Source: SKUL01 sp964487545
GTDB taxonomy: Bacteria; Bacteroidota; Bacteroidia; Flavobacteriales_D; SKUL01
Reading direction: 5' to 3'
Assembly (NCBI GenBank): GCA_964487545.1
Contig: CAZARI010000002.1
Span: 62,001 to 126,000 of the forward strand
DNA length: 64,000 bases
In this document: in pieces, positions 52,520 through 60,284 of the stretch
How positions within the stretch are numbered: position 1 is the stretch's first letter
Layout of the letters: every line of letters begins with the position of its first letter
The notes under the pieces: generated by a model
What the model saw: only the letters and a program-made list of their open reading frames with translations
Told to the model about the DNA's origin: nothing
Database searches by the model: none
Program-made: the position numbers and the translations under genes

Positions 52520-54259
52520 ATGTTTCGATTAGCTCCGTTATTTCTTGCCTTAATATGTGTGACTTTATGGTCTTGCCAAAGCCGTAACAGTGGTTATACG
52601 CATAAAACGATGATTGGCAAAGGCGGCATACAGTATGGCGGTGTGTTTTCAGTAAACGAAATTGAAGATTTTCGCAGCTTATATCCTTTAAATATCACAG
52701 ATGTTACTGGTCACCGCATCGCCAATCAGGTTTATGAAGGGTTGTTGAAGCTCGATCAGTCAACGCTCGAACTGGTGGGAGGATTAGCTGAATCGTGGGA
52801 GGTAAATGACGACGGAACGATTTATACCTTTCATCTGCGCGATGGCGTTTATTTTCACGATGACCCTTGCTTTAAAGACGGCCGCGGAAGGGAACTATCT
52901 GCCCGAGATGTAAAGTTTAGTCTCGACCGGTTGTGCCGCGCGTCGTCAGACAACGTCATGGCGTCATATTTTCTCGATCGAGTAAAAGGGGCTTCTGACT
53001 ATTATCAGCTAAGTCTTAGAAACGAAGCGCCAGAATCGGGAGTGGAAGGAATCAAAGCCATTAATGACCGAACGGTTCAGATTGAGTTAGCGTATCCTTT
53101 TCCGGGGATGATGAAAATTCTTACCCTTTCGGCATGTTGGATCTACCCACCCGAAGCTTACGAACGATATGGCGAAGAAATGCGCATTCACGGCGTTGGA
53201 ACCGGGCCATTTCGCACTAAAACAGTTAAAGAAGGTGAAGTGGTCATTTTGGCGCGTCACCAGAACTACTGGGGAGCCGATGAATATGGAAATCAATTGC
53301 CGTATCTGGATGCCATTAAATATACCTTTATAAAAGAGAAGCGAACCGAACTGGATGAATTTAGAAAAGGCAACCTGGATATGGTTTTTGACTTGCCAAC
53401 CGAAGAGGTAGTTAAAATCCGCGAAGAGATTAAAGAAGGTGTTCCTCAGGATTATCAGTTTCAGTCTATTCCTTCAATGATCGTTCAGTATTACAGTTTT
53501 CAGCACCAAAGTGACGTGTTCGATGATGTCAATGTTAGAAAGGCCTTTAACTATGCAATCGATCGTCAGCAAATTGTCGATTACGCATTGCAGGGAAAAG
53601 GAATCCCCGCAGAATACGGAATTGTACCTCCTTGTTTTAAAGAGTATGACTCTCAACAAGTAAAAGGATATTACTACGATGCAGATCTGGCCCGAAACAG
53701 TCTCTCAAAAGCGGGTTACCCCAATGGCGAAGGTTTTCCGGTGCTCACACTGCAATTGAATTATGGGGGGGCTGTCAACGTGCAAGTGGCCGAGGTGATT
53801 CAGAGGATGTTAGAGGAAACCCTCAACATCAGTATCGAATTAACTTTGGTGCCGCGTTCACAGCATTACGAGCGTGTAGAAACCGGAAAAGCCCTGTTCT
53901 GGCGTGATGGCTGGAACGCCGACTATGCCGACCCAGAAAACTTTCTCAATCTTTTTTACGGTGCGCTGGTTCCTGATGACATCAATGAGAAATCCTATAT
54001 CAACTCCATTCGATACAAGAGCAAAGCCTTTGACGATATTTTTGAAGCGGCAATGCGCGAAACCAACGATGAAAAACGCATCTCGTTATTACTGCAAGCC
54101 GATCAGGTCGCCATGGACGATGCGGCAATTATTCCGCTTTATTACGAAGAATCCATTCGGTTACTTCAAAACGACGTGGCCAATTTTCCCATCAACCCGA
54201 TGGAGTATCGCGACTTTGCAAGTGTAAGGTTCGATAATGTAAATCAAACGCCTGGATGA
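52520..54259 (+). CDS. Peptide/nickel-type ABC transporter substrate-binding lipoprotein
   Basis: A 579-aa periplasmic-binding protein of the SBP_bac_5 (OppA/DppA) family. The signal peptide MFRLAPLFLALICVTLWSC ends in lipobox LWSC. Seen: FRSLYPLNITDVTGHRIANQVYEGLLKLD, LAESWEVNDDGTIYTFHLRDGVYFHDD, ARDVKFSLDRLC, and the C-terminal YGGAVNVQVAEVIQRMLEETLNISIELTLVPRS, all family blocks. It may catch oligopeptides. There is no permease or ATPase gene next to it, so it is an orphan binding protein. The gene has its own -7 box. Confidence 0.92.
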   Translation: MFRLAPLFLALICVTLWSCQSRNSGYTHKTMIGKGGIQYGGVFSVNEIEDFRSLYPLNITDVTGHRIANQVYEGLLKLDQSTLELVGGLAESWEVNDDGTIYTFHLRDGVYFHDDPCFKDGRGRELSARDVKFSLDRLCRASSDNVMASYFLDRVKGASDYYQLSLRNEAPESGVEGIKAINDRTVQIELAYPFPGMMKILTLSACWIYPPEAYERYGEEMRIHGVGTGPFRTKTVKEGEVVILARHQNYWGADEYGNQLPYLDAIKYTFIKEKRTELDEFRKGNLDMVFDLPTEEVVKIREEIKEGVPQDYQFQSIPSMIVQYYSFQHQSDVFDDVNVRKAFNYAIDRQQIVDYALQGKGIPAEYGIVPPCFKEYDSQQVKGYYYDADLARNSLSKAGYPNGEGFPVLTLQLNYGGAVNVQVAEVIQRMLEETLNISIELTLVPRSQHYERVETGKALFWRDGWNADYADPENFLNLFYGALVPDDINEKSYINSIRYKSKAFDDIFEAAMRETNDEKRISLLLQADQVAMDDAAIIPLYYEESIRLLQNDVANFPINPMEYRDFASVRFDNVNQTPG

Positions 54260-54653
54260 AGCGCCGCGTGCGTACCAGTATCCACTTCCTTACTATTCGG
54301 CTCAGCTGATAGCTGGAAAACACGAGTCACCTGTGCATAGCGTAATAGGTGCTATCCTTCGTGATGATCAAATGGTAAAATACCTGCTGAATTGAATTTT
54401 GTATCACAAAATCTCCGAGGGTTTCATCTTCTGGCAGAAGTTCGGTAACTTTAATTAGTGCCTGTTCAGCGATTTTATTAATTCCGCCAACTCAATAACA
54501 AAACCAGCCTACTTTTAATGCCGGCCGGTCTTTTTCGAATATCTTCAGGCTATTAAAAACGGGGTGTTTACAAAAAAAGAGGCGACATCAAGTAGTTTCG
54601 CGAAATTTCAGGAAGTTTACAAAACGGTAATTATCAAACAGAAAACCCTTAAG
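54260..54653. other. Intergenic region with a start-less minus-strand frame
   Basis: 394 bp without a full gene. On the minus strand an open frame (54327-54491) gives a coding-looking peptide, EQALIKVTELLPEDETLG to an end at YYAMHR, but it lacks an ATG and is closed by a stop on both sides, so it may be a gene remnant. A hairpin at 54503-54535 (next entry) lies between it and the OmpA gene. Confidence 0.5.
54503..54535. terminator. Imperfect terminator-like hairpin, either strand
   Basis: ACCAGCC / GGCCGGT flank a 13-nt loop. The plus strand has one A-C mismatch and a following CTTTTT; on the minus strand the mismatch becomes a G-U pair and the stem is followed by TTTTGTTATT. Could end the peptide-binding lipoprotein transcript, though it lies 240 bp past that stop. 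Confidence 0.4.
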
Positions 54654-55622
54654 ATGAAAAGATTAAATACCACATTAGCCATAGCATTGTTGATTTCGGG
54701 AATGATTGCTTGTGTTCCCGGACGACAGTTTGAAGAAGTGCGCACCCAGCGCGACCAGTTGCTGAGCGAGCAAGAAACCTTGCAGGCCAGTACAAAAGCC
54801 GCCGAAGAGCGCTCCAAAGATCTGGATGTTAAAGTGGAGTCTCTCGACCGGCAGGTGAAGGTGCTTCGCGAAGACACCGCCATGATGGGCGTATCTACCC
54901 GTAAATTGCGCTCACAGTATGATAAGTTGCTGGCACTGAATGATCAGTTGCTCGACAAAAGCGACCGAGCCAGAAGTGGAACCGAAGCAGAGCGCAGAAA
55001 GCTACTCACCGAATTGGATGATGTTAGAACCCAACTCGAGCTGAAAGAAGACCGCTTGGATCAGCTTGATGCTGAGTTGAAAGCCAAAGAAAATGATTTG
55101 CTAGAGCGCGAAACCAAGATTCGCGAACTCACCAGCTTAATTCATGAAAAAGATTCCGCACTGACGTCATTGCGGGGCAGAATTGTAGAGGCGCTTGCCG
55201 GGTATCAGGATAAAGGCCTGTCGATTGAGCAGAAAAATGGCCGCATATATGTGAATATGGAGGCAAAACTGCTTTTTGCATCGGGAAGTACCGAAGTGGG
55301 AGATGAAGGGCGACGAGCCGTTATCGATCTGGCCAAAGCCATAGAGGATTCTCCGGATCTTAATATTCTTATTGAAGGACACACCGACACAGATAAAATC
55401 ACCTCCTCGCGAATTCCGCGTGACAACTGGGAGCTTAGCGTGTTGCGTGCAACAGAAGTAGTGAAAATCATGACCGGCAACAGCAAGATTCAGCCAGAAA
55501 TGCTGATCGCCGCCGGACGCGGAGAACATGTTCCGGTCGACCCTTCGGATAAGGCCAAAAACCGCCGCATCGAAGTGGTGCTCACGCCAAATTTGGATGC
55601 CGTTTTTGAATTATTAGAATAA
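54654..55622 (+). CDS. OmpA-family lipoprotein with long coiled coil
   Basis: The frame opens at 54564, but the ATG at 54654 starts a lipoprotein signal, MKRLNTTLAIALLISGMIAC (322 aa). A coiled coil (about residues 25-165) of Glu/Lys/Arg/Leu heptads is followed by an OmpA peptidoglycan-binding domain: LLFASGSTEVGDEGRR, ILIEGHTDTDKI, NWELSVLRATEVVKIM, and ending RGEHVPVDPSDKAKNRRIEVVL. It therefore spans from an outer-membrane lipid anchor to the peptidoglycan. The neighbours are unrelated: an orphan binding protein upstream and radA downstream on the other strand (4-bp gap between stops). Confidence 0.92.
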   Translation: MKRLNTTLAIALLISGMIACVPGRQFEEVRTQRDQLLSEQETLQASTKAAEERSKDLDVKVESLDRQVKVLREDTAMMGVSTRKLRSQYDKLLALNDQLLDKSDRARSGTEAERRKLLTELDDVRTQLELKEDRLDQLDAELKAKENDLLERETKIRELTSLIHEKDSALTSLRGRIVEALAGYQDKGLSIEQKNGRIYVNMEAKLLFASGSTEVGDEGRRAVIDLAKAIEDSPDLNILIEGHTDTDKITSSRIPRDNWELSVLRATEVVKIMTGNSKIQPEMLIAAGRGEHVPVDPSDKAKNRRIEVVLTPNLDAVFELLE

Positions 55623-55626
55623 GCGC

Positions 55627-56976
55627 TCAGCCAAAAAGCAACTGGAAAACTTCTTCTACACGACCCACTTCGATGACCTGAATCCCAGTCTTGGGCAATA
55701 CGGCTTTGTGGTGGCGTGAAATCACGATTTTTTTGAACCCCAATTTATCGGCTTCGGCGATGCGTTGCTCGAGTCGGCTAACCGCACGCACTTCGCCCGT
55801 TAGTCCAACTTCTGCTGCAAAGCAATATTCATCGGGCACAGGAATATCTTGTTGAGAGGAAAGTACGGCAGCAATAATAGATAAATCCAGTGCCGGATCA
55901 TCAATGCGCAGCCCGCCGGCTATGTTGATGAAAACATCTTTTGTTGCCAATTGAAAACCACAGCGTTTTTCAAGCACCGCAAGCAGCATGTTGAGCCGTC
56001 GGGTATCAAAGCCGGTGGCTGAGCGCTGTGGGGTTCCGTAGGCCGCAGTGCTGACAAGTGCCTGTACCTCTATGAGCAGCGGGCGAACGCCTTCAACCGT
56101 GGCAGCAACAGAAGTTCCGGAGTGGCTCTCGTTGTGTTGGCTGATTAGGATTTCTGATGGGTTTTCAACTTCGCGCAAACCGCCAGATGACATTTCGAAA
56201 ATGCCGAGTTCATTGGTTGATCCAAATCTGTTCTTGACCGATCTAAGTATGCGATAAACATGGTTTCTGTCGCCCTCAAACTGCAGCACTGTATCCACCA
56301 TGTGCTCCAGCATTTTGGGCCCAGCAATGGCGCCGTCTTTGGTAATATGGCCCACCAAAAACATCGGTATGTTGTTTTCTTTGGCGATGGACAGTAATTC
56401 GGCTGTACTCTGGCGTATTTGCCCCACGCTGCCCGGTGCCGATTCCATTAACGCCGAATGTAAAGTTTGCACAGAATCTACAATGATCAGCTCGGGTTTG
56501 ATTGCAGTTATCTCACGTGCAATGTTTTGGGTTGAGGTTTCGGAATACAAAAAGCAGTTTTTGTTACGAATGCCGATCCGGCGGGCACGTTGTTGTATCT
56601 GTAGTTCACTCTCCTCACCCGAAACGTATAGCGTTTTTAACGTTGAATCTACAGCCAATTGCAGCATCAGCGTAGATTTCCCAATACCGGGTTCTCCCCC
56701 AATCAAAGTCACTGCTCCTGGCATTAAGCCGTTGCCAAGTACTCGGTTTAGCTCTGTGCCCGGCAATTGAATGCGCGGAATTTCCTGAAGTACTTCTTCG
56801 CCCAAGCGAATGGGCTTTCTGTTGTGTCCAGATGAAAAAACGGCGGTTGCTTTAGGAGATTCAACCAACTCTTCCACCAAAGTGTTCCACGATCCGCACG
56901 AAGAACACTTGCCCAACCACTTTAGGGATTTATGGCCGCATTCGGAACAAAAAAAAGCGGTTTTAGTTTTGGCCAT
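55627..56976 (-). CDS. radA: DNA repair protein RadA
   Basis: RadA processes branched recombination intermediates and helps the RecA reaction. The 449-aa protein has the N-terminal zinc finger CSECGHKSLKWLGKCSSCG, Walker A GGEPGIGKST (about residues 93-102), the RadA-specific KNRFGSTNELG motif (about 250) and a Lon-protease-like C-terminal domain (DVFINIAGGLRIDDPALDLSI). Full length. Its start overlaps the rfaE2 end by 14 bp, so translation is coupled. Confidence 0.97.
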   Translation of the reverse strand: MAKTKTAFFCSECGHKSLKWLGKCSSCGSWNTLVEELVESPKATAVFSSGHNRKPIRLGEEVLQEIPRIQLPGTELNRVLGNGLMPGAVTLIGGEPGIGKSTLMLQLAVDSTLKTLYVSGEESELQIQQRARRIGIRNKNCFLYSETSTQNIAREITAIKPELIIVDSVQTLHSALMESAPGSVGQIRQSTAELLSIAKENNIPMFLVGHITKDGAIAGPKMLEHMVDTVLQFEGDRNHVYRILRSVKNRFGSTNELGIFEMSSGGLREVENPSEILISQHNESHSGTSVAATVEGVRPLLIEVQALVSTAAYGTPQRSATGFDTRRLNMLLAVLEKRCGFQLATKDVFINIAGGLRIDDPALDLSIIAAVLSSQQDIPVPDEYCFAAEVGLTGEVRAVSRLEQRIAEADKLGFKKIVISRHHKAVLPKTGIQVIEVGRVEEVFQLLFG

Positions 56977-57505
56977 GTTTCCTGATTTTTTCTATGATGC
57001 GCGTGCTCGAATATCCTTCGAGAAAAGGGATGACGGCTACCGTTCCTTGGTTAGCGCGAACCAGGTCCGAGCCAACAATATAGGCCGGTGACGAGGCGTC
57101 GGTTTGCCCGGGGTTGTAGTCTCCTCCTTTTACCAGCACATCGGGAAGAATGGCCGAAATCAGATTAAGCGGAGTGGGTTCATCAAAGATCACCACGGCA
57201 TCCACAGCGGTAAAGGCAGCGAGGATGACGGCACGAGAATACTCATCATTGATGGGGCGGTCGTCGCCTTTTTCAAGCGATTTTACCGAGAAGTTGCTGT
57301 TGAGCCCAATAACCAGACGGTGGCCTAGTGCCGCAGCTTTAAACAGGTAGTCCACGTGTCCGGGGTGCACCAAATCAAAAACACCATTGGTGAACACAAT
57401 TCTGTTGGATTTCAAACGCCAAACCGCCAACTTCTTTTGAAGCGCTTGTTGGGGAATAATCTTTTGGGTAATGGAATCATGCATTTTTAATGACTTTTCG
57501 GGCAT
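56963..57505 (-). CDS. rfaE2: D-glycero-beta-D-manno-heptose-1-phosphate adenylyltransferase-like nucleotidyltransferase
   Basis: A 180-aa cytidylyltransferase-fold protein with FTNGVFDLVHPGHVDYLF (about residues 33-50, HxGH motif), the LKGDD-type loop KSLEKGDDRPIND, and KGGDYNPG and EGYSSTRIIEKIRK at the end. These are the marks of RfaE2/HldE-C enzymes, which form ADP-heptose for LPS. It lies between the flippase-like gene (29-bp overlap with the ATG at 57505; Met8 at 57484 would cut this to 8 bp) and radA. No other heptose gene (gmhA, gmhB, rfaE1, rfaD) is in the window, so its sugar is not certain. Confidence 0.88.
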   Translation of the reverse strand: MPEKSLKMHDSITQKIIPQQALQKKLAVWRLKSNRIVFTNGVFDLVHPGHVDYLFKAAALGHRLVIGLNSNFSVKSLEKGDDRPINDEYSRAVILAAFTAVDAVVIFDEPTPLNLISAILPDVLVKGGDYNPGQTDASSPAYIVGSDLVRANQGTVAVIPFLEGYSSTRIIEKIRKHGQN

Positions 57506-58469
57506 TAAACTTCGGAGTAAGATAGAGCGAAATCAAGCCCAAAAGTACAACCACCGCTGCTTGGGCAAACCACATAATCCAGCCGAGGGCAAAGCCAAAG
57601 GCTCCGGCCACACCGTACAAAATAAGGGCTTTTTGAATGGCTACCGGATAAGCACCGATTCCTCCGGGAAAGAGTACCACCGCAAAACTGCCGAGTACAA
57701 ATCCGGCAAAAATGCCACTAACCGGAACATTTGCAGTTTGTTCAAGGGTAAAAAAGCACACCCAGTACATGCTGATGTATAACGACCAGATGAGCAGTGT
57801 GTGCAGCAGAAAGAGCCATTTTTGTCGCATGTAAAATATGGTTCTCAACCCAGTGTAAAAACCAAGCCCCATCAGGTAAAATCGACGCACAATGGCAAAT
57901 CGAGAACGGCGGCCGAATCGGAACAGCATAAAGATCATGGCTCCGCCGATGAAGAGTGCAATTAAAAACAGCCAACTGAATTTCTCTGCCAACCCAGATT
58001 GAAGTGCGCCGTAATGCGCACCGAGGGTTTCGAATTGCAGGTAAAATGTGGTAAGGGTGATGCACAGCAAAACCACCGCGTCTATAATGCGTTCGGCGAA
58101 GATGGTGCCGAAGCTTTTTTCGAATGGAATTTGTTCGCTTCTCGATAGCGCTACCGCCCTGCTTGCCTCACCGGCACGTGGCAGCACCATGTTGAACAGG
58201 TAGCCAATCATAACCGCATAAAAACTATGTTTAAAAGCGGGCGTTATTCCCAGTGGTTGAAGCAGGTATTTCCACCGGTAGGCGCGACTAACGTGGCTGA
58301 GTGTTCCCAGAATTAACGATAGCGCAAACCATTCGTAGCGCGCATTGCGCATTGCGCTGAATAAATCGCTTTTTTCTGATTCAGAAAGTTGCTGGTAGAT
58401 CAGAAAGCAGAGCAGTAGACCGATTCCTGCAGGAACCATCACTTTCAAAAATTTTAATACTACTTTCAC
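57477..58469 (-). CDS. Flippase-like multi-pass membrane protein (UPF0104/LPG synthase TM family)
   Basis: A 330-aa protein with about eight membrane helices, with MPAGIGLLLCFLIYQQL near the start, FKHSFYAVMIGYLFNMVLPRAGEASRAVALSR (family block), and FPGGIGAYPVAIQKALILYG (about 265-285). It is the lysylphosphatidylglycerol synthase TM region or UPF0104 family, proposed lipid flippases and polymer-linked glycolipid transporters. Substrate unknown. It lies 4 bp after panC. In many Bacteroidota panD sits here next to panC; it is not in this window. Confidence 0.85.
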   Translation of the reverse strand: MKVVLKFLKVMVPAGIGLLLCFLIYQQLSESEKSDLFSAMRNARYEWFALSLILGTLSHVSRAYRWKYLLQPLGITPAFKHSFYAVMIGYLFNMVLPRAGEASRAVALSRSEQIPFEKSFGTIFAERIIDAVVLLCITLTTFYLQFETLGAHYGALQSGLAEKFSWLFLIALFIGGAMIFMLFRFGRRSRFAIVRRFYLMGLGFYTGLRTIFYMRQKWLFLLHTLLIWSLYISMYWVCFFTLEQTANVPVSGIFAGFVLGSFAVVLFPGGIGAYPVAIQKALILYGVAGAFGFALGWIMWFAQAAVVVLLGLISLYLTPKFNARKVIKNA

Positions 58470-58473
58470 TAAT

Positions 58474-59325
58474 TCAGCGCTTTACGAAAAATTCTAAGTT
58501 GTCGATCAGCCGAACCCGACCGGTCTTTACCGCTACAAGCGCAATGGCCTGTTGTGCGTTTTTGAGGTCTGCAATCGGCTCCAGAGTTGCGGGATGTGCA
58601 ATTTCGAAGTATTCTGTCTTGAGTTCAGGCTCGCGATCAATTTCGTTCGTTGCCCATACTATCAACTCACCGATGTCCGTTTTGCTCGCTCTGTTTCTAA
58701 CCTCGTCCAATACCTGATATATCCGAGAAGCCGCTTTCCTTTGTGATGGTGAAAGTAATAGATTTCTCGAACTCATGGCCAATCCGTCGGCTTCGCGTTT
58801 GGTGGGTGCAGCGGCAATTTCAACGTTCAGGTTGAATTGCTTGACCAGCGATTTGATGACCATTACCTGCTGGTAGTCCTTGAGGCCGAAGTAAGCTTTG
58901 TGTGGTTTGATAATTTCAAAAAAACGGCGCACTACCATGCCCACACCTTTAAAGTGCCCCGGTCGATGAGCGCCTTCAAAGCGTTCTTCAATGGCTCCGA
59001 AATGGTAAGGAGTGGTGTCGGGACGAGGATATATTTCACTGTATTCCGGTACAAAAGCGATATCGCAACCGGCATTGCGCAAGAGCTCCAGATCGGTGTC
59101 TATGTTTCGTGGATAACTTTCAAAATCCATCGTATCGTTAAACTGGGTGGGGTTTACGAATATGCTGGCAATCACCACGTCGCATTCGTTGCGCGCCCGC
59201 TCAATTAAAGATAAATGACCCCGATGAAGGGTGCCCATTGTAGGGACAAACCCAATGATTTTACCGGTCGCTTTGAAGTTTTCGACTTGCGGTCGAATCT
59301 CGCTGACCATGCTCAGTACCCTCAC
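58474..59325 (-). CDS. panC: Pantoate--beta-alanine ligase
   Basis: Joins D-pantoate and beta-alanine with ATP to make pantothenate, the coenzyme A precursor. The 283-aa protein has the family length. Seen: FVPTMGTLHRGHLSLIERA (about residues 27-45, HxGH motif), ASIFVNPTQFN, RPGHFKGVGMVVRRFFEIIKP, AYFGLKDYQQVMVIK, and the KREADGLAMSSRN loop. The gene starts a minus-strand group with the flippase-like gene, rfaE2 and radA, and is divergent from the glycogen-synthase-like gene. Confidence 0.97.
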   Translation of the reverse strand: MRVLSMVSEIRPQVENFKATGKIIGFVPTMGTLHRGHLSLIERARNECDVVIASIFVNPTQFNDTMDFESYPRNIDTDLELLRNAGCDIAFVPEYSEIYPRPDTTPYHFGAIEERFEGAHRPGHFKGVGMVVRRFFEIIKPHKAYFGLKDYQQVMVIKSLVKQFNLNVEIAAAPTKREADGLAMSSRNLLLSPSQRKAASRIYQVLDEVRNRASKTDIGELIVWATNEIDREPELKTEYFEIAHPATLEPIADLKNAQQAIALVAVKTGRVRLIDNLEFFVKR

Positions 59326-59357
59326 AGAACTATCCGCAAATGTTGAGATTAAACGGA

Positions 59358-59365
59358 CAAAGCTA
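59358..59365 (-). promoter_or_regulatory. -7 promoter element of panC
   Basis: On the minus strand TAGCTTTG, an exact -7 match 33 bp upstream of the panC ATG. The nearest TTG is 22 bp further up. It lies beside the divergent promoter at 59376-59406. Confidence 0.55.
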
Positions 59366-59375
59366 AGGCGATTAG

Positions 59376-59406
59376 TTGAATATGAGGCAAATTTTTTGTA
59401 TTTTTG
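59376..59406 (+). promoter_or_regulatory. Promoter of the starch-synthase-like gene
   Basis: TTG (59376-59378), 20 bp, TATTTTTG (59399-59406): an exact consensus match, 30 bp before the ATG at 59437. Confidence 0.8.
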
Positions 59407-59436
59407 TGCTCGATTCTAAAACTCCCCCACAATCCT

Positions 59437-60267
59437 ATGGAAAAAACAAAAGTTCTGTACGTATCCCAAGAAATTACTCCTTATCTGGACGAGACGGAGA
59501 TTTCTAAAGCTTCCAGAGAATTGCCACAGGGCATGCAAGAGAAGGGAAGAGAGATCCGGGTTTTTATGCCCAGATACGGCTGCATTAACGAGAGAAGGCA
59601 CCAACTTCACGAGGTAATTCGTCTTTCCGGAATGAACCTCATCATCAACGATAACGACCATCCATTAATCCTGAAAGTCGCTTCTATTCCATCAGCGCGA
59701 ATGCAGGTTTACTTTATCGATAACGAAGACTTTTTTCAGCGCAAGGCCGCCTTGCACGATGCCAAAGGCAAATGTTTTGAAGACAACGATGAACGCTCGC
59801 TATTCTTTATTCGCGGCGTAATTGAAACCGTTAAAAAACTGGGCTGGACTCCCGATGTGATTCACTGTCACGGTTGGATGACTGCCCTAATGCCTGCTTA
59901 CCTAAAGAAGATTCTCAATGACGACCCACACTTTGCAGATGCTAAAGTGGTGTTCTCAGCTTATGGAGAAGGCTTTGAAGGAACATTGGAAAAAGACCTG
60001 AGCAAGAAGCTGGAGATGGAAGGTTTCGACGCCAAAGATCTTGAGCCGCTTGTCAACCCAACTTTCGAAAACCTTACTAAATTTGCGATGATGTATTCCG
60101 ATGGAATCATCAAAGGAAGTGAGAATCTGAACGGCGACATCAGAAAATATTTTGATAGCACCAATAAACTGGTGTTGGATTACGTTCCCTCTGATGAACT
60201 AGTCACTGCTTGTTCTGATTTTTACGACCGCGTATTGGAAGAGAATTCAGTGTTGATTGAAGAGTAA
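59437..60267 (+). CDS. Stand-alone starch/glycogen synthase catalytic N-domain (GT5)
   Basis: The frame opens 33 bp earlier, but the ATG at 59437 starts MEKTKVLYVSQEITPYL, the usual beginning of this short Bacteroidota form (276 aa). It aligns only with the N-terminal GT5 domain of glycogen synthase (about half of GlgA): residues equivalent to the ADP-glucose site (K-x-G-G-L) are replaced here by SKASRELPQGM, while PDVIHCHGWMTALMPAYLKK (family His) is kept. The C-terminal nucleotide-binding domain is absent. It may be non-catalytic or bind another sugar nucleotide. Followed by a long inverted repeat and a DUF4270 gene. Confidence 0.82.
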   Translation: MEKTKVLYVSQEITPYLDETEISKASRELPQGMQEKGREIRVFMPRYGCINERRHQLHEVIRLSGMNLIINDNDHPLILKVASIPSARMQVYFIDNEDFFQRKAALHDAKGKCFEDNDERSLFFIRGVIETVKKLGWTPDVIHCHGWMTALMPAYLKKILNDDPHFADAKVVFSAYGEGFEGTLEKDLSKKLEMEGFDAKDLEPLVNPTFENLTKFAMMYSDGIIKGSENLNGDIRKYFDSTNKLVLDYVPSDELVTACSDFYDRVLEENSVLIEE

Positions 60268-60284
60268 AAACAAACATTTTTACG

